The position numbers were made by a program, and so were the translations under genes. The notes under the pieces are model-generated. The model was given only the letters and a program-made list of their open reading frames with translations. It ran no database searches and was not told the DNA's origin. A stretch of DNA of 64,000 nucleotides. It comes from Achromobacter aegrifaciens. Its GTDB lineage: Bacteria > Pseudomonadota > Gammaproteobacteria > Burkholderiales > Burkholderiaceae_B. Location of the stretch: positions 1 to 64,000 of the forward strand of contig NZ_CADIJY010000004.1 in assembly GCF_902859735.1 (NCBI RefSeq), given 5' to 3'. Of the stretch, positions 17,666-26,279 are shown piece by piece. The number at the start of each line of letters is the position of its first letter. Position 1 is the first letter of the stretch.

Positions 17666-18275
17666 GTCGGAGCGGTTTTCGTATCCCGTCCAGCAACAGG
17701 CTGGTGACGACTTCCGCCAGGGCTTGCTGCCTGGCCGCATCCGGCTCCTGCCGCGTGAACCGTTCGATGATGCCCATCATGGATTGGGCGTACCAGTCGG
17801 CCGGAATGTCCTCGCGGAGCAGTCCCACCTTTTGCTCGGCCCTCACGTTGTCGGCGATCATCGCGGCCAGCTCGTTCTTGAGCGCCTCGGCCTCGGCGGC
17901 CTGGAAGAAGCCGATGCGCGTCAGGTTCGGATCCTCTTGCAGAATGGCGAGCAGGCCGCTCACGCCCAGGCGGACGCGACTGTCCAATCCGGCGTCTTGC
18001 AGGCCGTCCGGCATGCGCGCCTGGCCGATGGCCTGGCGCAAGCGCTGCGCGAACAGGCCCACCAGTTCATCGTAGGCTGCCTGTTTGCCGGCGAAGTATT
18101 GATAGAAGACAGGTTGGGTCACGCCGGCGCGGGCGACGATGTCGCTGATCCGGGTATGCTGGAATCCGCGTTCCGCGAATTCCGCTGCCGCGACCTCCAG
18201 AAGTTGAGCCCGTGTGCGTTCACCCTTGGTGAGACGCTTGTCTTGCGGTAAAGAAGAAGGTCGTGCCGTAATCAT
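17655..18275 (-). CDS. TetR/AcrR-family transcriptional regulator
   Basis: A 206-residue repressor. The N-terminal HTH contains RISDIVARAGVTQPVFYQYF and the domain is preceded by KGERTRAQLLEVAAAEFAER. The C-terminal helical ligand domain does not match a well-known class. It is divergent from the lipoprotein gene at 18353, the only obvious neighbouring target, or it may regulate only itself. An intrinsic terminator overlaps its stop codon. Confidence 0.9.
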   Translation of the reverse strand: MITARPSSLPQDKRLTKGERTRAQLLEVAAAEFAERGFQHTRISDIVARAGVTQPVFYQYFAGKQAAYDELVGLFAQRLRQAIGQARMPDGLQDAGLDSRVRLGVSGLLAILQEDPNLTRIGFFQAAEAEALKNELAAMIADNVRAEQKVGLLREDIPADWYAQSMMGIIERFTRQEPDAARQQALAEVVTSLLLDGIRKPLRQAS

Positions 18276-18352
18276 CGCGAGAAAATACTACCCTTCCGCG
18301 CTTTTAGCCACTGGTTTTACCCACGGTTCCCACAACGGATACAACCATTGCA

Positions 18353-18811
18353 ATGTCCTTCCCAAAGTGCTTGCCGACCATTGCCCCCCTGGCTCTCGCC
18401 AGCCTGCTATCGGGCTGCGTGCCCTACCCCGTGTACAAGACCATGCAGCCTGACGCCCGCGCCACTGTGCTGGACGAGAATTCCCAGCCCCTGGCCGATG
18501 CGCGGGTGGTGTTGATCAGCAGCACGTTTCCCTATGGGCGGGAACAATTCCGCAATGAAACCCGCAGCGCGTCCGACGGCAGCGCCGCGTTCGGGGCCCT
18601 GAAGGAATGGCGCGCCGAATCGATGATGATCCACGGGGCGCAGGTGTACTTCTGGAACTGGTGCGTGGAGAAAACGGGCTACGAAACCTACATGACGCTG
18701 GACCGCGACGCCGCGTATTTCAACGATAAGCCGCAAATCACGTTGCGCCCCGGCGAGTCGCGTTCCTGCAACAACTGGCCCGACCGCCGGGACCCGTCCG
18801 CCTCCCGCTGA
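18353..18811 (+). CDS. Putative lipoprotein with carboxypeptidase-regulatory-like fold
   Basis: A 152-residue protein with a lipobox (L18-L-S-G-C22) after a short signal segment, so it is probably anchored to a membrane facing the periplasm. The mature part begins CVPYPVYKTMQPDARATVLD and contains ATVLDENSQPLADARVVLIS, the pattern of a carboxypeptidase-regulatory-like or transthyretin-like beta domain. Three further cysteines or aromatic-rich segments follow. The ATG has no clear ribosome-binding site. The function is unknown. Confidence 0.75.
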   Translation: MSFPKCLPTIAPLALASLLSGCVPYPVYKTMQPDARATVLDENSQPLADARVVLISSTFPYGREQFRNETRSASDGSAAFGALKEWRAESMMIHGAQVYFWNWCVEKTGYETYMTLDRDAAYFNDKPQITLRPGESRSCNNWPDRRDPSASR

Positions 18812-18931
18812 AATCAGTTGAAATCTCCGTAGCGCTTGAGACACTTTATGGGAGCGGCCAGGCGGTAAAGTGGCAATATCGGTCCGGGTCCCGCGTCACG
18901 CTGGGCCCCGGGGCGGATCAGGAGCAAGATC

Positions 18932-19510
18932 ATGAAGCGGTTTTCTGGCCGTATGGCCATCGTCGCGGCGCTGGCGTTGGCCGTGGCAAGCGCGCCTGCC
19001 ATGGCTGGCGGGCGTGGCGGCGGTTATTGGGGCGGCGGCCACGGCGGCGGATACCACGGTGGCGGATACCACGGCGGGTACCACAATTACCATGGCGGCA
19101 GCAGCAGTTCCGACGGTTGGTGGATAGGCGGCGCCTTCGCGCTGGCCACCATAGGCCTGCTGTTGGCGGCTGATTCCGGGCCCTCCTACACCCAGGCGGG
19201 CGTCTATTCGTCGGGCGTGGGCTACACCAGCCCGCCGGTCTACGCGGCCCCCGTCTACAACGCGCCAGTGTACGAGGCACAGCCCGTGTACAGCGCGCCC
19301 CAGCCTCAGTACGAGCCGGTGCAATACGAGTCCACCGCGCCCGTCAACAGCGCCCAGGCCAGCGCCACCATGGACTGCAAGCGTTGGGCCATGAACCAGA
19401 GCGGATACGACCCGGCCACCATCACGCAATGGACCACCCAGGTCATGGTGGACTCCTACAACCGGGCTCTGGATTCCTGCATGACCAGCCGCGGCTACCG
19501 CGCGCACTGA
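18932..19510 (+). CDS. Exported Gly/His/Tyr-rich hypothetical protein
   Basis: A 192-residue protein with a signal peptide ending AMA at residue 25. The mature N-terminus is a low-complexity run of GGGYHGGGYHGGYH type (about residues 26-55). A hydrophobic stretch (GAFALATIGLLLAAD) comes next, then a Tyr-Pro-Val repeat region (YAAPVYNAPVYEAQPVYSAP), and finally a compact C-terminal domain with two cysteines (CKRWAMNQSGYDPAT, ALDSCMTSRGY). The His-rich part could bind metals. AGGAG is well placed before the ATG. I do not recognise a function. Confidence 0.75.
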   Translation: MKRFSGRMAIVAALALAVASAPAMAGGRGGGYWGGGHGGGYHGGGYHGGYHNYHGGSSSSDGWWIGGAFALATIGLLLAADSGPSYTQAGVYSSGVGYTSPPVYAAPVYNAPVYEAQPVYSAPQPQYEPVQYESTAPVNSAQASATMDCKRWAMNQSGYDPATITQWTTQVMVDSYNRALDSCMTSRGYRAH

Positions 19511-19639
19511 AGCGCCATTCCGGGTATTCCCGCTTGCCCTGCCGCGCCGGCCTGCACACACTGCATGCCGGCGCGCCTCTTTGCAGGGCCGTTGCCGCGT
19601 CCCGACGGACAGGCCGTCGGGCATAGACAAGGGGAAAGC

Positions 19640-20611
19640 ATGTTGAATTTCAAGCGGATCGCCGGGCTGTGCGCAATCAGCGCAACCTGCGCGTTCTCTG
19701 CCGCCGCGCAAGCGCAAGCCGACGCCAAGGCCATGACCATCGTCGTGCCCTATGGTGCGGGCGGCATCGTCGACAACACGGCGCGCGCGTTCGCGCAGAA
19801 ACTGGCGGCGGAACTGGGCCGGCCCGTTGTGGTCGAGAACCGCGGCGGGGCGGGCGGCATGATTGGCATGAACACGGTGGCGCGGGCTCACGACGAGAAC
19901 ACCCTGGCCTTTACCGCCGTCAGCCCCGTCACGCTATCGCCGCATGTGATGAAGACGCTGTACGACCCCTTGAAGGATCTGGCGCCGGTGGCCTCCGTGA
20001 TGTATTCGCCGGTGTATCTGGTGGGCGGCCCGAAGTTCACGGGCAAAACCTTCCAGGACATGCTGGCCCAGGCCAAGGCCGATCCCGGCGGCCTGTCGCT
20101 GGCGACGGCCGGCGTGGGGTCGCTGGGGCATTTGATGCTGGAGCAGATCAATGGCCAGGCGGACGTGCGCATCACCCACGTGCCGTACAAGGGCATGGCG
20201 CAGATGGTGCCCGATGCCCTCGGAGGACAATTTACGCTGATGCTGGTGAATGCCTCCGGTCCGGTCAATGCGCTGATCGACGAAGGCAAGCTCACGCTGC
20301 TGGCGGTGGGTTCCCCCGCCCGGCTGCCCGGACGGCCCGGCACGCCCACGCTGGCCGAACTGGGCTATCCCATGGCCAACATGACATCCACTTTCGGGTT
20401 TTTCGCTCCCGCCAGCACCAGTCCGGATTTCCGCCAGCGCATGAACGGCCTCATCAACCGCATCGCCGCCATGCCGGACATCAGCAAATCGCTGACGGAC
20501 GCGCTGAACATCATGTCGCCCGGGACGGTGGAGCAGTTCACGGCCCAGGTGCAGAAGGAATACGCCGATAACGGCCGAATCGTGAAGCAGGCCAACATCC
20601 GCAGCGAATGA
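19640..20611 (+). CDS. Bug-family (TctC-like) periplasmic solute receptor, orphan
   Basis: A 323-residue extracytoplasmic receptor with a signal peptide ending near AQA (about residue 26). The Bug signatures are TIVVPYGAGGIVDNTARAFA and VVVENRGGAGGMIGMNTVAR, which form the pocket loops that bind the carboxylates or backbone of small organic acids and amino acids. GGGGAAAG lies before the chosen ATG. No TctA/TctB membrane genes are nearby, which is common for Bug proteins in Bordetella-like genomes. The ligand is unknown. Confidence 0.93.
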   Translation: MLNFKRIAGLCAISATCAFSAAAQAQADAKAMTIVVPYGAGGIVDNTARAFAQKLAAELGRPVVVENRGGAGGMIGMNTVARAHDENTLAFTAVSPVTLSPHVMKTLYDPLKDLAPVASVMYSPVYLVGGPKFTGKTFQDMLAQAKADPGGLSLATAGVGSLGHLMLEQINGQADVRITHVPYKGMAQMVPDALGGQFTLMLVNASGPVNALIDEGKLTLLAVGSPARLPGRPGTPTLAELGYPMANMTSTFGFFAPASTSPDFRQRMNGLINRIAAMPDISKSLTDALNIMSPGTVEQFTAQVQKEYADNGRIVKQANIRSE

Positions 20612-20639
20612 CCGCGTGAGGCAGTAAGCGGCTGGCGGC

Positions 20640-20957
20640 TCAGCGGCGCCAGCCGCGCCAGCCGCAGAGCAGGCCGACGGCCAGCATGACGCTGGCGGGC
20701 AGGATCCAGACAAATCCCGAATCCGTGTAGACCACCTGGTCGACCGGATCGTAGTAACGGCCCAGCTCGTTGAAGTCCCACTTCAGGTATTGCGCGTACC
20801 AGGCGTAGAAAAAGAAGCCGGACAGGGCCAGGCAGAGGCCGGCGGCCAGGCGCAGGAGGCCCTTGCTGCGGCCGGTGCGCACTGCGGCCTTCCAGGCCAG
20901 GACCGCGCAACCGGCCACTCCCAGCAGCACCAGCAGGTCGCCCACATCAACGCCCAT
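20640..20957 (-). CDS. Small membrane protein of unknown function
   Basis: A 105-residue protein with three likely membrane helices (GDLLVLLGVAGCAVLAW, LRLAAGLCLALSGFFFYAWY and WILPASVMLAVGLLCG). I chose ATG 20957, which overlaps the end of the DUF523 gene by 11 bases and implies translational coupling. The alternative start at 20996 would lie fully inside that gene. No family is recognised. Confidence 0.65.
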   Translation of the reverse strand: MGVDVGDLLVLLGVAGCAVLAWKAAVRTGRSKGLLRLAAGLCLALSGFFFYAWYAQYLKWDFNELGRYYDPVDQVVYTDSGFVWILPASVMLAVGLLCGWRGWRR

Positions 20958-21453
20958 CGGCCGCCTCCAGGCCGGCCAGACAGGCCTGGGCCTCATCCCA
21001 CTGTTTCTCGCTGAAGACGCGCAGGCCGGCCCGGGCCAGCAGTTCGGCCGTCACGCCCACGCCGGGCTGCTTGCGGCCGGCGAAATGGCCGTCGTACACG
21101 TAGCCGCTGCCACAGGAAGGGCTACCCTCCTTCAGCACTGCGATGCCGATGCCGTGCTTGCGCGCGGCTTCCAGCGCTGCTTGCGCGCCATGCACGAAGG
21201 GCGCGGTGACATCCTCGCCCGACACCGCCATGACGCGAGCGCGGCCGGCCAGCACGGCGGCGGCGTCCGAGTCCGGCTCGATCTCGGCGGGCGGACGCGG
21301 AACCGGCATGCCGCCCGCCATTTCCGGACAGACCGCCACCACCCGGCCTTCGTCCCGCCAGCGCGTCAGCACGGCGTGGTCATGGGAGGCGCCGCGTCCG
21401 TCGTAGCGTACGGGGTTGCCCAGCAGACAGGAACTGACCAGAACGTATTGCAT
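20947..21453 (-). CDS. DUF523 protein (YbbK-like)
   Basis: A 168-residue protein with the features of DUF523: an early cysteine motif (SSCLLGNPVRYDG), CPEMAGGMPVPRPPAEI, and later LKEGSPSCGSGYVYDGHF. The conserved cysteines suggest a metal- or sulfur-linked role, and relatives have been associated with 2-thiouracil desulfidation. That is family knowledge, not shown here. It leads a two-gene unit with the small membrane protein. Confidence 0.88.
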   Translation of the reverse strand: MQYVLVSSCLLGNPVRYDGRGASHDHAVLTRWRDEGRVVAVCPEMAGGMPVPRPPAEIEPDSDAAAVLAGRARVMAVSGEDVTAPFVHGAQAALEAARKHGIGIAVLKEGSPSCGSGYVYDGHFAGRKQPGVGVTAELLARAGLRVFSEKQWDEAQACLAGLEAADGR

Positions 21454-21556
21454 GCGTAATCCGAGGCGATGGACCGCAACACGGCGCGCGGCCCTTATTC
21501 AAAGCATGCATGATAGAGCACCGGGCTTGGCGCGCGGACGCCTGTGTGGCCAGGGC

Positions 21557-21823
21557 TCAGCTTGCGGCCGCGCCCATTTCGCGCATCCAGGCGCGCAGCG
21601 CGGGATCCCGTACCTGCAGCACGTCGAACAGCCCCAGCGCATTGAGCGCCGGCAAGGCATCCTGGATGTCCGTACGCGCATCGGCCACGGCCTGGGCCGG
21701 CGCCTGTGGGTCGAGGCAGACGCGGGCGTTGGCGAGAAACGCCCCCACCGTACCCTTGCGCACCGCCACGCCGTTGAACTCCCCCAGATCCCTGCCGTCG
21801 GGCAGGATATCGCTTGCTTTCAT
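21557..21823 (-). CDS. Conserved small hypothetical protein
   Basis: An 88-residue soluble protein starting MKASDILPDGRDLGEFNGVA. CAGGAG lies eight bases before ATG 21823, which decides the start even though the frame stays open further upstream. It contains VRKGTVGAFLANA and ends with a helical segment (LGLFDVLQVRDPALRAWM). I recall similar short proteins in Burkholderia and Bordetella relatives but know no function. It is divergent from the AraC regulator, which may control it. Confidence 0.75.
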   Translation of the reverse strand: MKASDILPDGRDLGEFNGVAVRKGTVGAFLANARVCLDPQAPAQAVADARTDIQDALPALNALGLFDVLQVRDPALRAWMREMGAAAS

Positions 21824-21920
21824 GTTGTGCTCCTGTAGCTGCTCAAGACAGGAGTTACGATAGACGGGCCCGCGTGGCAAGTCTGCGCGGTTCTGGCCAT
21901 TCAATACGGTATTTCTGCCA

Positions 21921-22715
21921 ATGGCACTGCCTGCTCTCACCCCTCCCTTGCTCGATCCTGGACGCGCCCGCGACCGCGGCGGTCCCAGGCTGATCGCCGT
22001 ACGCAGCCAGGATGGCGCGCTACGCCATACCGCCATGCATCAACATGCGCGGGGGCAGCTATTGGGCGCCTATCAAGGCTTGCTGACGGTCTATGCGGGA
22101 GACCATCAATGGGTGGTGGCATCCCGCCAGACGGTGTGGATACCCCCCGACGTGCCGCACGGACTGTACTCGCATGGTCCGTATGCCGGCTATAGCGCGT
22201 ACTTGAGCCCGGCGGCTTGCGCGGGGCTGCCTGCCGGTCCTTGCGTGCTGCATGCCTCCGATCTGCTGCTGGCCGCCGTGGGCCGCGCCGCGTCCTGGAG
22301 GGACGACGCAATCGACCCGGCGCGCAGCTGCCTGATCGAGGTGATCCGGGATGAAATCAGAACCCTGCCGCATGCCGGCCAGCCCCTGCTCCTGCCGCGA
22401 GACGCGCGTCTGCAGCGGCTGGCGCTGGCGCTGTCGAACCAGCCCTCGGACACCCGGACACAAGAAGAATGGGCCGCCGCCATCGGCATGTCGCCGCGCA
22501 CGCTGGCGCGCCGCTACCTGGCGGAAACCGGCCTGACCCTGGGCGCCTGGCGGCAGCGCGCCCGCCTGATGCGGGCGCAGGAAATGCTGGCCGAAGGCGC
22601 AGCCGTGACCACAGTGGCCTTGGAGCTGGGCTATGACAACGTCAGCGCCTTCATTGCCATGTTCAAGCGCGAGCTGGGCGCCACGCCGGGCCGCTACGGC
22701 GGCCCGGGCGGTTAA
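21921..22715 (+). CDS. AraC-family regulator with N-terminal cupin
   Basis: A 264-residue regulator. The N-terminal cupin-like part has MHQHARGQLLGAYQGLLTVY and QTVWIPPDVPHGLYSHG. The C-terminal double HTH (about residues 165-260) has GMSPRTLARRYLAETGLTLG and VALELGYDNVSAFIAMFKRE. The second motif is the classic AraC HTH2. It is divergent from the small hypothetical gene. Its effector is unknown. Confidence 0.9.
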   Translation: MALPALTPPLLDPGRARDRGGPRLIAVRSQDGALRHTAMHQHARGQLLGAYQGLLTVYAGDHQWVVASRQTVWIPPDVPHGLYSHGPYAGYSAYLSPAACAGLPAGPCVLHASDLLLAAVGRAASWRDDAIDPARSCLIEVIRDEIRTLPHAGQPLLLPRDARLQRLALALSNQPSDTRTQEEWAAAIGMSPRTLARRYLAETGLTLGAWRQRARLMRAQEMLAEGAAVTTVALELGYDNVSAFIAMFKRELGATPGRYGGPGG

Positions 22716-22741
22716 GCGCTGTCAGCCCTGAAGCCGGGGCT

Positions 22742-24463
22742 TCAGGATTCCCCGGCCGTCTTGCTGGCCCGGCGCGCGCGGGGAGCCGCCTTGCTGGCGG
22801 TCTTGGCGGCGCTCTTGCGGGCAGGCTTGGCGGGCGCTTCGGATGCCGCCGCAGCCGCTGGCTCGGCCGGCGCCACGGGTGCGGTCTTGGCGGCGGTCTT
22901 CTTGGCAGCGGGACGGCTGCGGGTCGCGGCCCGCTTCGCAGCGGGCTTGTCGGCTGCGGGCTCTGCAGCCGCATGCGTGTCCGCCACGGGCTGGACGGCC
23001 TTGGCCTCGTCCCTTGCGGCAATCCTGGCCATGCCGCCCTCGAACGGGTCGGACATCTTGGCAGGCGTTTTGCTCGCGGGCTGGCTGCGGCTTTCCGCGG
23101 CAGGTTGGGCAAAGGTCCATTCAGCGATGTTCACCGCCGGCAACGGCTGGCGCGCTTGCGGCAGGGGCTTGGGCATGGGCGGCAGACGCGAGGGTTGGAC
23201 CGGTTTCGATTCCTGCGCTCGAGCCAGGGCGTCGGCCCGCATGGCGTCCAGCTTGGCGGCATCCGCTTGTTCGTCGGCCTGCCTGGCGGCATCGACCTGC
23301 GCGGTCGCCGGCGCTATGGCGGCGGATTGCGCGGCTGCCTCAGTCGGGGCCGGCGCCTTGGTTGCGGGTTGGACGGAAGACGCCGCGGACGAAGCTTCGG
23401 ACGGCGCGGCAGCGCTCTCGCCAGCGGTTTCCTGCTCGGCAGTCTGGTTGGCTCCCCTGCCCTCGCCGCCCGACTTGCGCCCGCCACGCGATTTGCGGCC
23501 GGAGCGGGAACGGGATTCTTCCTGAGCCGCGCCGGCGGACGCGTCGCCGGTCTCGGCCGCTGCCGGTTGACGGGCCGAGGCTGAACGGGATCCGCCATCG
23601 GCTGCGGCGCGATTCGCGGCTGCAGCCCCGTCCGCGCTGTCGCGGTATACGTAGGTGCCGGCGTTTTCCTCGCGCCCGACTTCCAGCAGGCCGCGCGACT
23701 GCGCCTCGTCCAGCAGGTTGCCGAAGGCGCGGAAGCCGTAGTAGGACTCGTTGAAATCCGGCCGGCGGCGCTTGAGCGCATCCTTCAGGGCGGACGCCCA
23801 GATCTTGCCGCTGTCGCCGCGTTCGGCCATGAGGGCTTCGAAGGTCTCGGCGACCATTTCCACGGCCTGGGTCTTGCGGGCCTCAAGCTCTTCCTTGCGG
23901 CGGCGTTCCTCGTCGGGCGTGCGGCGCTGCTGGCCCGCGGCGGCGCCGCCACGGTTGTCGCGGCGCGCGTCGGCTGCGCGCTGGCCTTCGCGGGCCAGGT
24001 CGTCATAGAAGATGAATTCATCGCAGTTGGCGATGAGCAGGTCCGAGGTGGACTGCTTCACGCCCACGCCGATCACTTTCTTGTTGTTCTCGCGCAGCTT
24101 GGACACCAGGGGCGAAAAATCGGAATCGCCGCTGATGATCACGAAGGTATTGACGTGGGACTTGGTGTAGCAAAAGTCCAGCGCGTCCACGACCAGCCGG
24201 ATGTCGGCGGAATTCTTGCCGGACTGGCGCACGTGCGGGATCTCGATCAGTTCGAAATTGGCCTCGTGCATGGGGGCCTTGAATTCCTTGTACCGCTCCC
24301 AGTCGCAATAGGCCTTCTTGACCACGATGCTACCCTTGAGCAGCAGCCGTTCCAGCACCGGCCGGATGTCGAACTTCTGGTACTTGGTGTCGCGTACGCC
24401 CAGCGCCACGTTCTCGAAATCACAGAAAAGCGCCATGCTGACGTTTTCGTTGGGGGTATTCAT
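22742..24463 (-). CDS. NYN-domain nuclease with LOTUS (OST-HTH) domain and basic low-complexity tail
   Basis: A 573-residue protein. Residues about 8-155 form a NYN/LabA-like PIN-type domain with the acidic residues D15 (CDFEN), D87 (SADIRL) and D113/D115 (SGDSDF) expected to bind metal in RNA-cleaving relatives. Residues about 200-276 (VEMVAETFEALMAERGDSGK, then YGFRAFGNLLDEAQSRGLLE) fit an OST-HTH/LOTUS RNA-binding domain. The rest is Ala/Pro/Lys/Arg-rich and low-complexity, ending in AKTASKAAPRARRASKTAGE, which resembles bacterial histone-H1-like proteins. TTGGAG precedes ATG 24463. The role is probably RNA processing or regulation; no target can be named. Confidence 0.87.
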   Translation of the reverse strand: MNTPNENVSMALFCDFENVALGVRDTKYQKFDIRPVLERLLLKGSIVVKKAYCDWERYKEFKAPMHEANFELIEIPHVRQSGKNSADIRLVVDALDFCYTKSHVNTFVIISGDSDFSPLVSKLRENNKKVIGVGVKQSTSDLLIANCDEFIFYDDLAREGQRAADARRDNRGGAAAGQQRRTPDEERRRKEELEARKTQAVEMVAETFEALMAERGDSGKIWASALKDALKRRRPDFNESYYGFRAFGNLLDEAQSRGLLEVGREENAGTYVYRDSADGAAAANRAAADGGSRSASARQPAAAETGDASAGAAQEESRSRSGRKSRGGRKSGGEGRGANQTAEQETAGESAAAPSEASSAASSVQPATKAPAPTEAAAQSAAIAPATAQVDAARQADEQADAAKLDAMRADALARAQESKPVQPSRLPPMPKPLPQARQPLPAVNIAEWTFAQPAAESRSQPASKTPAKMSDPFEGGMARIAARDEAKAVQPVADTHAAAEPAADKPAAKRAATRSRPAAKKTAAKTAPVAPAEPAAAAASEAPAKPARKSAAKTASKAAPRARRASKTAGES

Positions 24464-24565
24464 GTTTTTGCTCCAATGCTGCCGCGGCGCCGGGCGAGAC
24501 GCCGCCAGATGACGCTCATGATATACATATCTGCCGCCGGCACGCGGCGCCCGCCCCCAGCAGCC

Positions 24566-25138
24566 ATGCCTGAAGCCCCTTTGTTCCCGCCTCTTGCCAC
24601 CGACCGCCTGATCCTGCAGCCCTTGGAAATCGGCGACGCCGAAGCGATCCAGCGCCTGTTCCCGCAGTGGGAAGTGGTGCGCTACCTGGTCGACCAGGTG
24701 CCATGGCCCTACCCGCCCGACGGGGCGCGCAGCTATCTGGAACAAGTGGCGATCCCTGCGATGCGGCGCGGCAAGGAGTGGCACTGGTCCATCCGCACCC
24801 GTCAGGCGCCCGCCAGCCTGATAGGCATCGTCAGCCTGATGGACGACGATTCCTGGAACAACCGCGGTTTCTGGCTGGACCCCGCCCATCACGGCCGGGG
24901 CTACATGACCGAGGCCAGCGAAGCCGCCACCGCATACTGGTTCGAGGTCCTGGGCAAGCCTTTGCTGCGGGCGCCCAAGGCCGCCACCAACACCGCCTCG
25001 CGCCGGATTTCGGAGCGAGGCGGCATGCGCCTGGTCGCCACCGAGGAGCGCGGCTACGTCAGCGGACGGCTGCCCACGGAAATCTGGGAGATCACGCGCG
25101 AGGAATGGTTCGCCCGCCAGGATCGCCAGGGCCGATAG
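24566..25138 (+). CDS. GNAT-family N-acetyltransferase (RimJ/RimL-like)
   Basis: A 190-residue acetyltransferase. The start PLFPPLATDRLILQPLEIGD is typical of the RimJ/L-type group. The acetyl-CoA-binding region is GFWLDPAHHGRGYMTEASEA, and NTASRRISERGGMRLV follows. I chose ATG 24566 as closest to the family start. Upstream in-frame ATGs at 24509 and 24518 are possible, and none has a strong ribosome-binding site. It is divergent from the NYN gene. The acceptor substrate is unknown. Confidence 0.82.
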   Translation: MPEAPLFPPLATDRLILQPLEIGDAEAIQRLFPQWEVVRYLVDQVPWPYPPDGARSYLEQVAIPAMRRGKEWHWSIRTRQAPASLIGIVSLMDDDSWNNRGFWLDPAHHGRGYMTEASEAATAYWFEVLGKPLLRAPKAATNTASRRISERGGMRLVATEERGYVSGRLPTEIWEITREEWFARQDRQGR

Positions 25139-25305
25139 GGCCGACGCGGGATCGACGAGGAGCCGATGCGGGGCTCGCGGCTTGCCGGCATATGCACCGG
25201 CCGATCCTGCGTCTTATCCGACCCTTTTATTTCCGGACCGACCTGCGCCCCGCCGACCGCTTCAAGCCGCCGCTTACCGCCCTTTTCGCCCCGTTTTCCG
25301 GTCGA

Positions 25306-25332
25306 TTGACTCAGACCTGCCCTGGCTAGAAT
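25306..25332 (+). promoter_or_regulatory. Candidate sigma-70-like promoter before the MotA-like gene
   Basis: TTGACT (25306-25311) and TAGAAT (25327-25332) lie about 60 bases before the MotA-like start codon. Each is a one-mismatch version of the consensus hexamers, but the 15-base spacer is short, so strength is doubtful. The rest of the 250-bp gap after the acetyltransferase shows no gene. Confidence 0.35.
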
Positions 25333-25388
25333 TCCCCGAAATCCGGCATTCCGCGTACGGGGATGCCTATGTTTATCGGGCAAGATCC

Positions 25389-26279
25389 ATGAATCCGTCT
25401 ACCGTCATCGGCGCCGCCGTCGGCCTGCTTACCCTGGTTATCGTCGTGGCCCTGGCCGCCACCGACCCCGGCATGTACATCAACCTGCCGGGACTGGCCA
25501 TCGTGCTGGGTGGCACCGCGGCCGCCGTGTTCATCGCCTACCCGCTGTCGGAAGTGCTGCGCGTCTTCAAGCTGGTGCGCACCGTCTTTCGCAACGACCA
25601 GCACGACCAGCAGCGGGACATCGAGGAACTGGTGTCCATGGCCCAGCTGTGGATGAACACCGACGTCCGCAAGGTCGAGCAGGAACTCAAGAAGGTCAGC
25701 AACCCCTTCCTGCGCACCGGCGTGCAGCTGATCATCGACAACACGCCCGAAGACCAGATCATCGAACTGCTGCAATGGCGCGTGGCGCGGCTGCGCGCCC
25801 GCGAACAGGCCGAGGCCCAGATGTTCCGCGTCATGGCCACCTTTGCCCCGGCCTTCGGCATGCTGGGCACGCTGGTGGGCCTGATCAACCTGATGTCGGT
25901 GCTGGGCGACGGCAGCATGCAGATGATCGGCCAGCAGCTGGCAATCGGCCTGATGACCACCTTCTACGGCATCCTGCTGGCCAATCTGGTCTGCAAGCCC
26001 ATCGCGCTCAAGCTGGAACGCCGTACCGCAAGGCGCGTCGAATCCATGAACATGGTGCTGCAGGGCATCGCCATGATGTGCGAGAAGCGCGGCCCCGCGG
26101 TGGTGCGCGAAACGCTGAATTCCTTCGTCATGCACGTTGAAGACGAAATCTACGACGGCGGCGCGGACGCCAAGCCCCAGGCCGCGCAAGCCAAGGCGGA
26201 AGGTCAGACCAAACCCGCGGCCAAACCTGGCGCGGCCCAGCCCGTCTCCATCGCCCGTCCTGCCACCGCGCGCCAATGA
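25389..26279 (+). CDS. MotA/TolQ/ExbB-family channel subunit (MotA-like)
   Basis: A 296-residue inner-membrane protein. The first two helices (IGAAVGLLTLVIVVALAA, LPGLAIVLGGTAAAVFIAY) are followed by a cytoplasmic loop and two more helices containing FAPAFGMLGTLVGLINLM and LAIGLMTTFYGILLANLV, the core motifs of MotA. In the family, five such subunits surround two MotB-like subunits and convert ion flow into torque or force. About 35 Ala/Lys/Pro-rich residues extend the C-terminus. No flagellar or chemotaxis genes are nearby. Its stop overlaps the next start (ATGA). Confidence 0.9.
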   Translation: MNPSTVIGAAVGLLTLVIVVALAATDPGMYINLPGLAIVLGGTAAAVFIAYPLSEVLRVFKLVRTVFRNDQHDQQRDIEELVSMAQLWMNTDVRKVEQELKKVSNPFLRTGVQLIIDNTPEDQIIELLQWRVARLRAREQAEAQMFRVMATFAPAFGMLGTLVGLINLMSVLGDGSMQMIGQQLAIGLMTTFYGILLANLVCKPIALKLERRTARRVESMNMVLQGIAMMCEKRGPAVVRETLNSFVMHVEDEIYDGGADAKPQAAQAKAEGQTKPAAKPGAAQPVSIARPATARQ

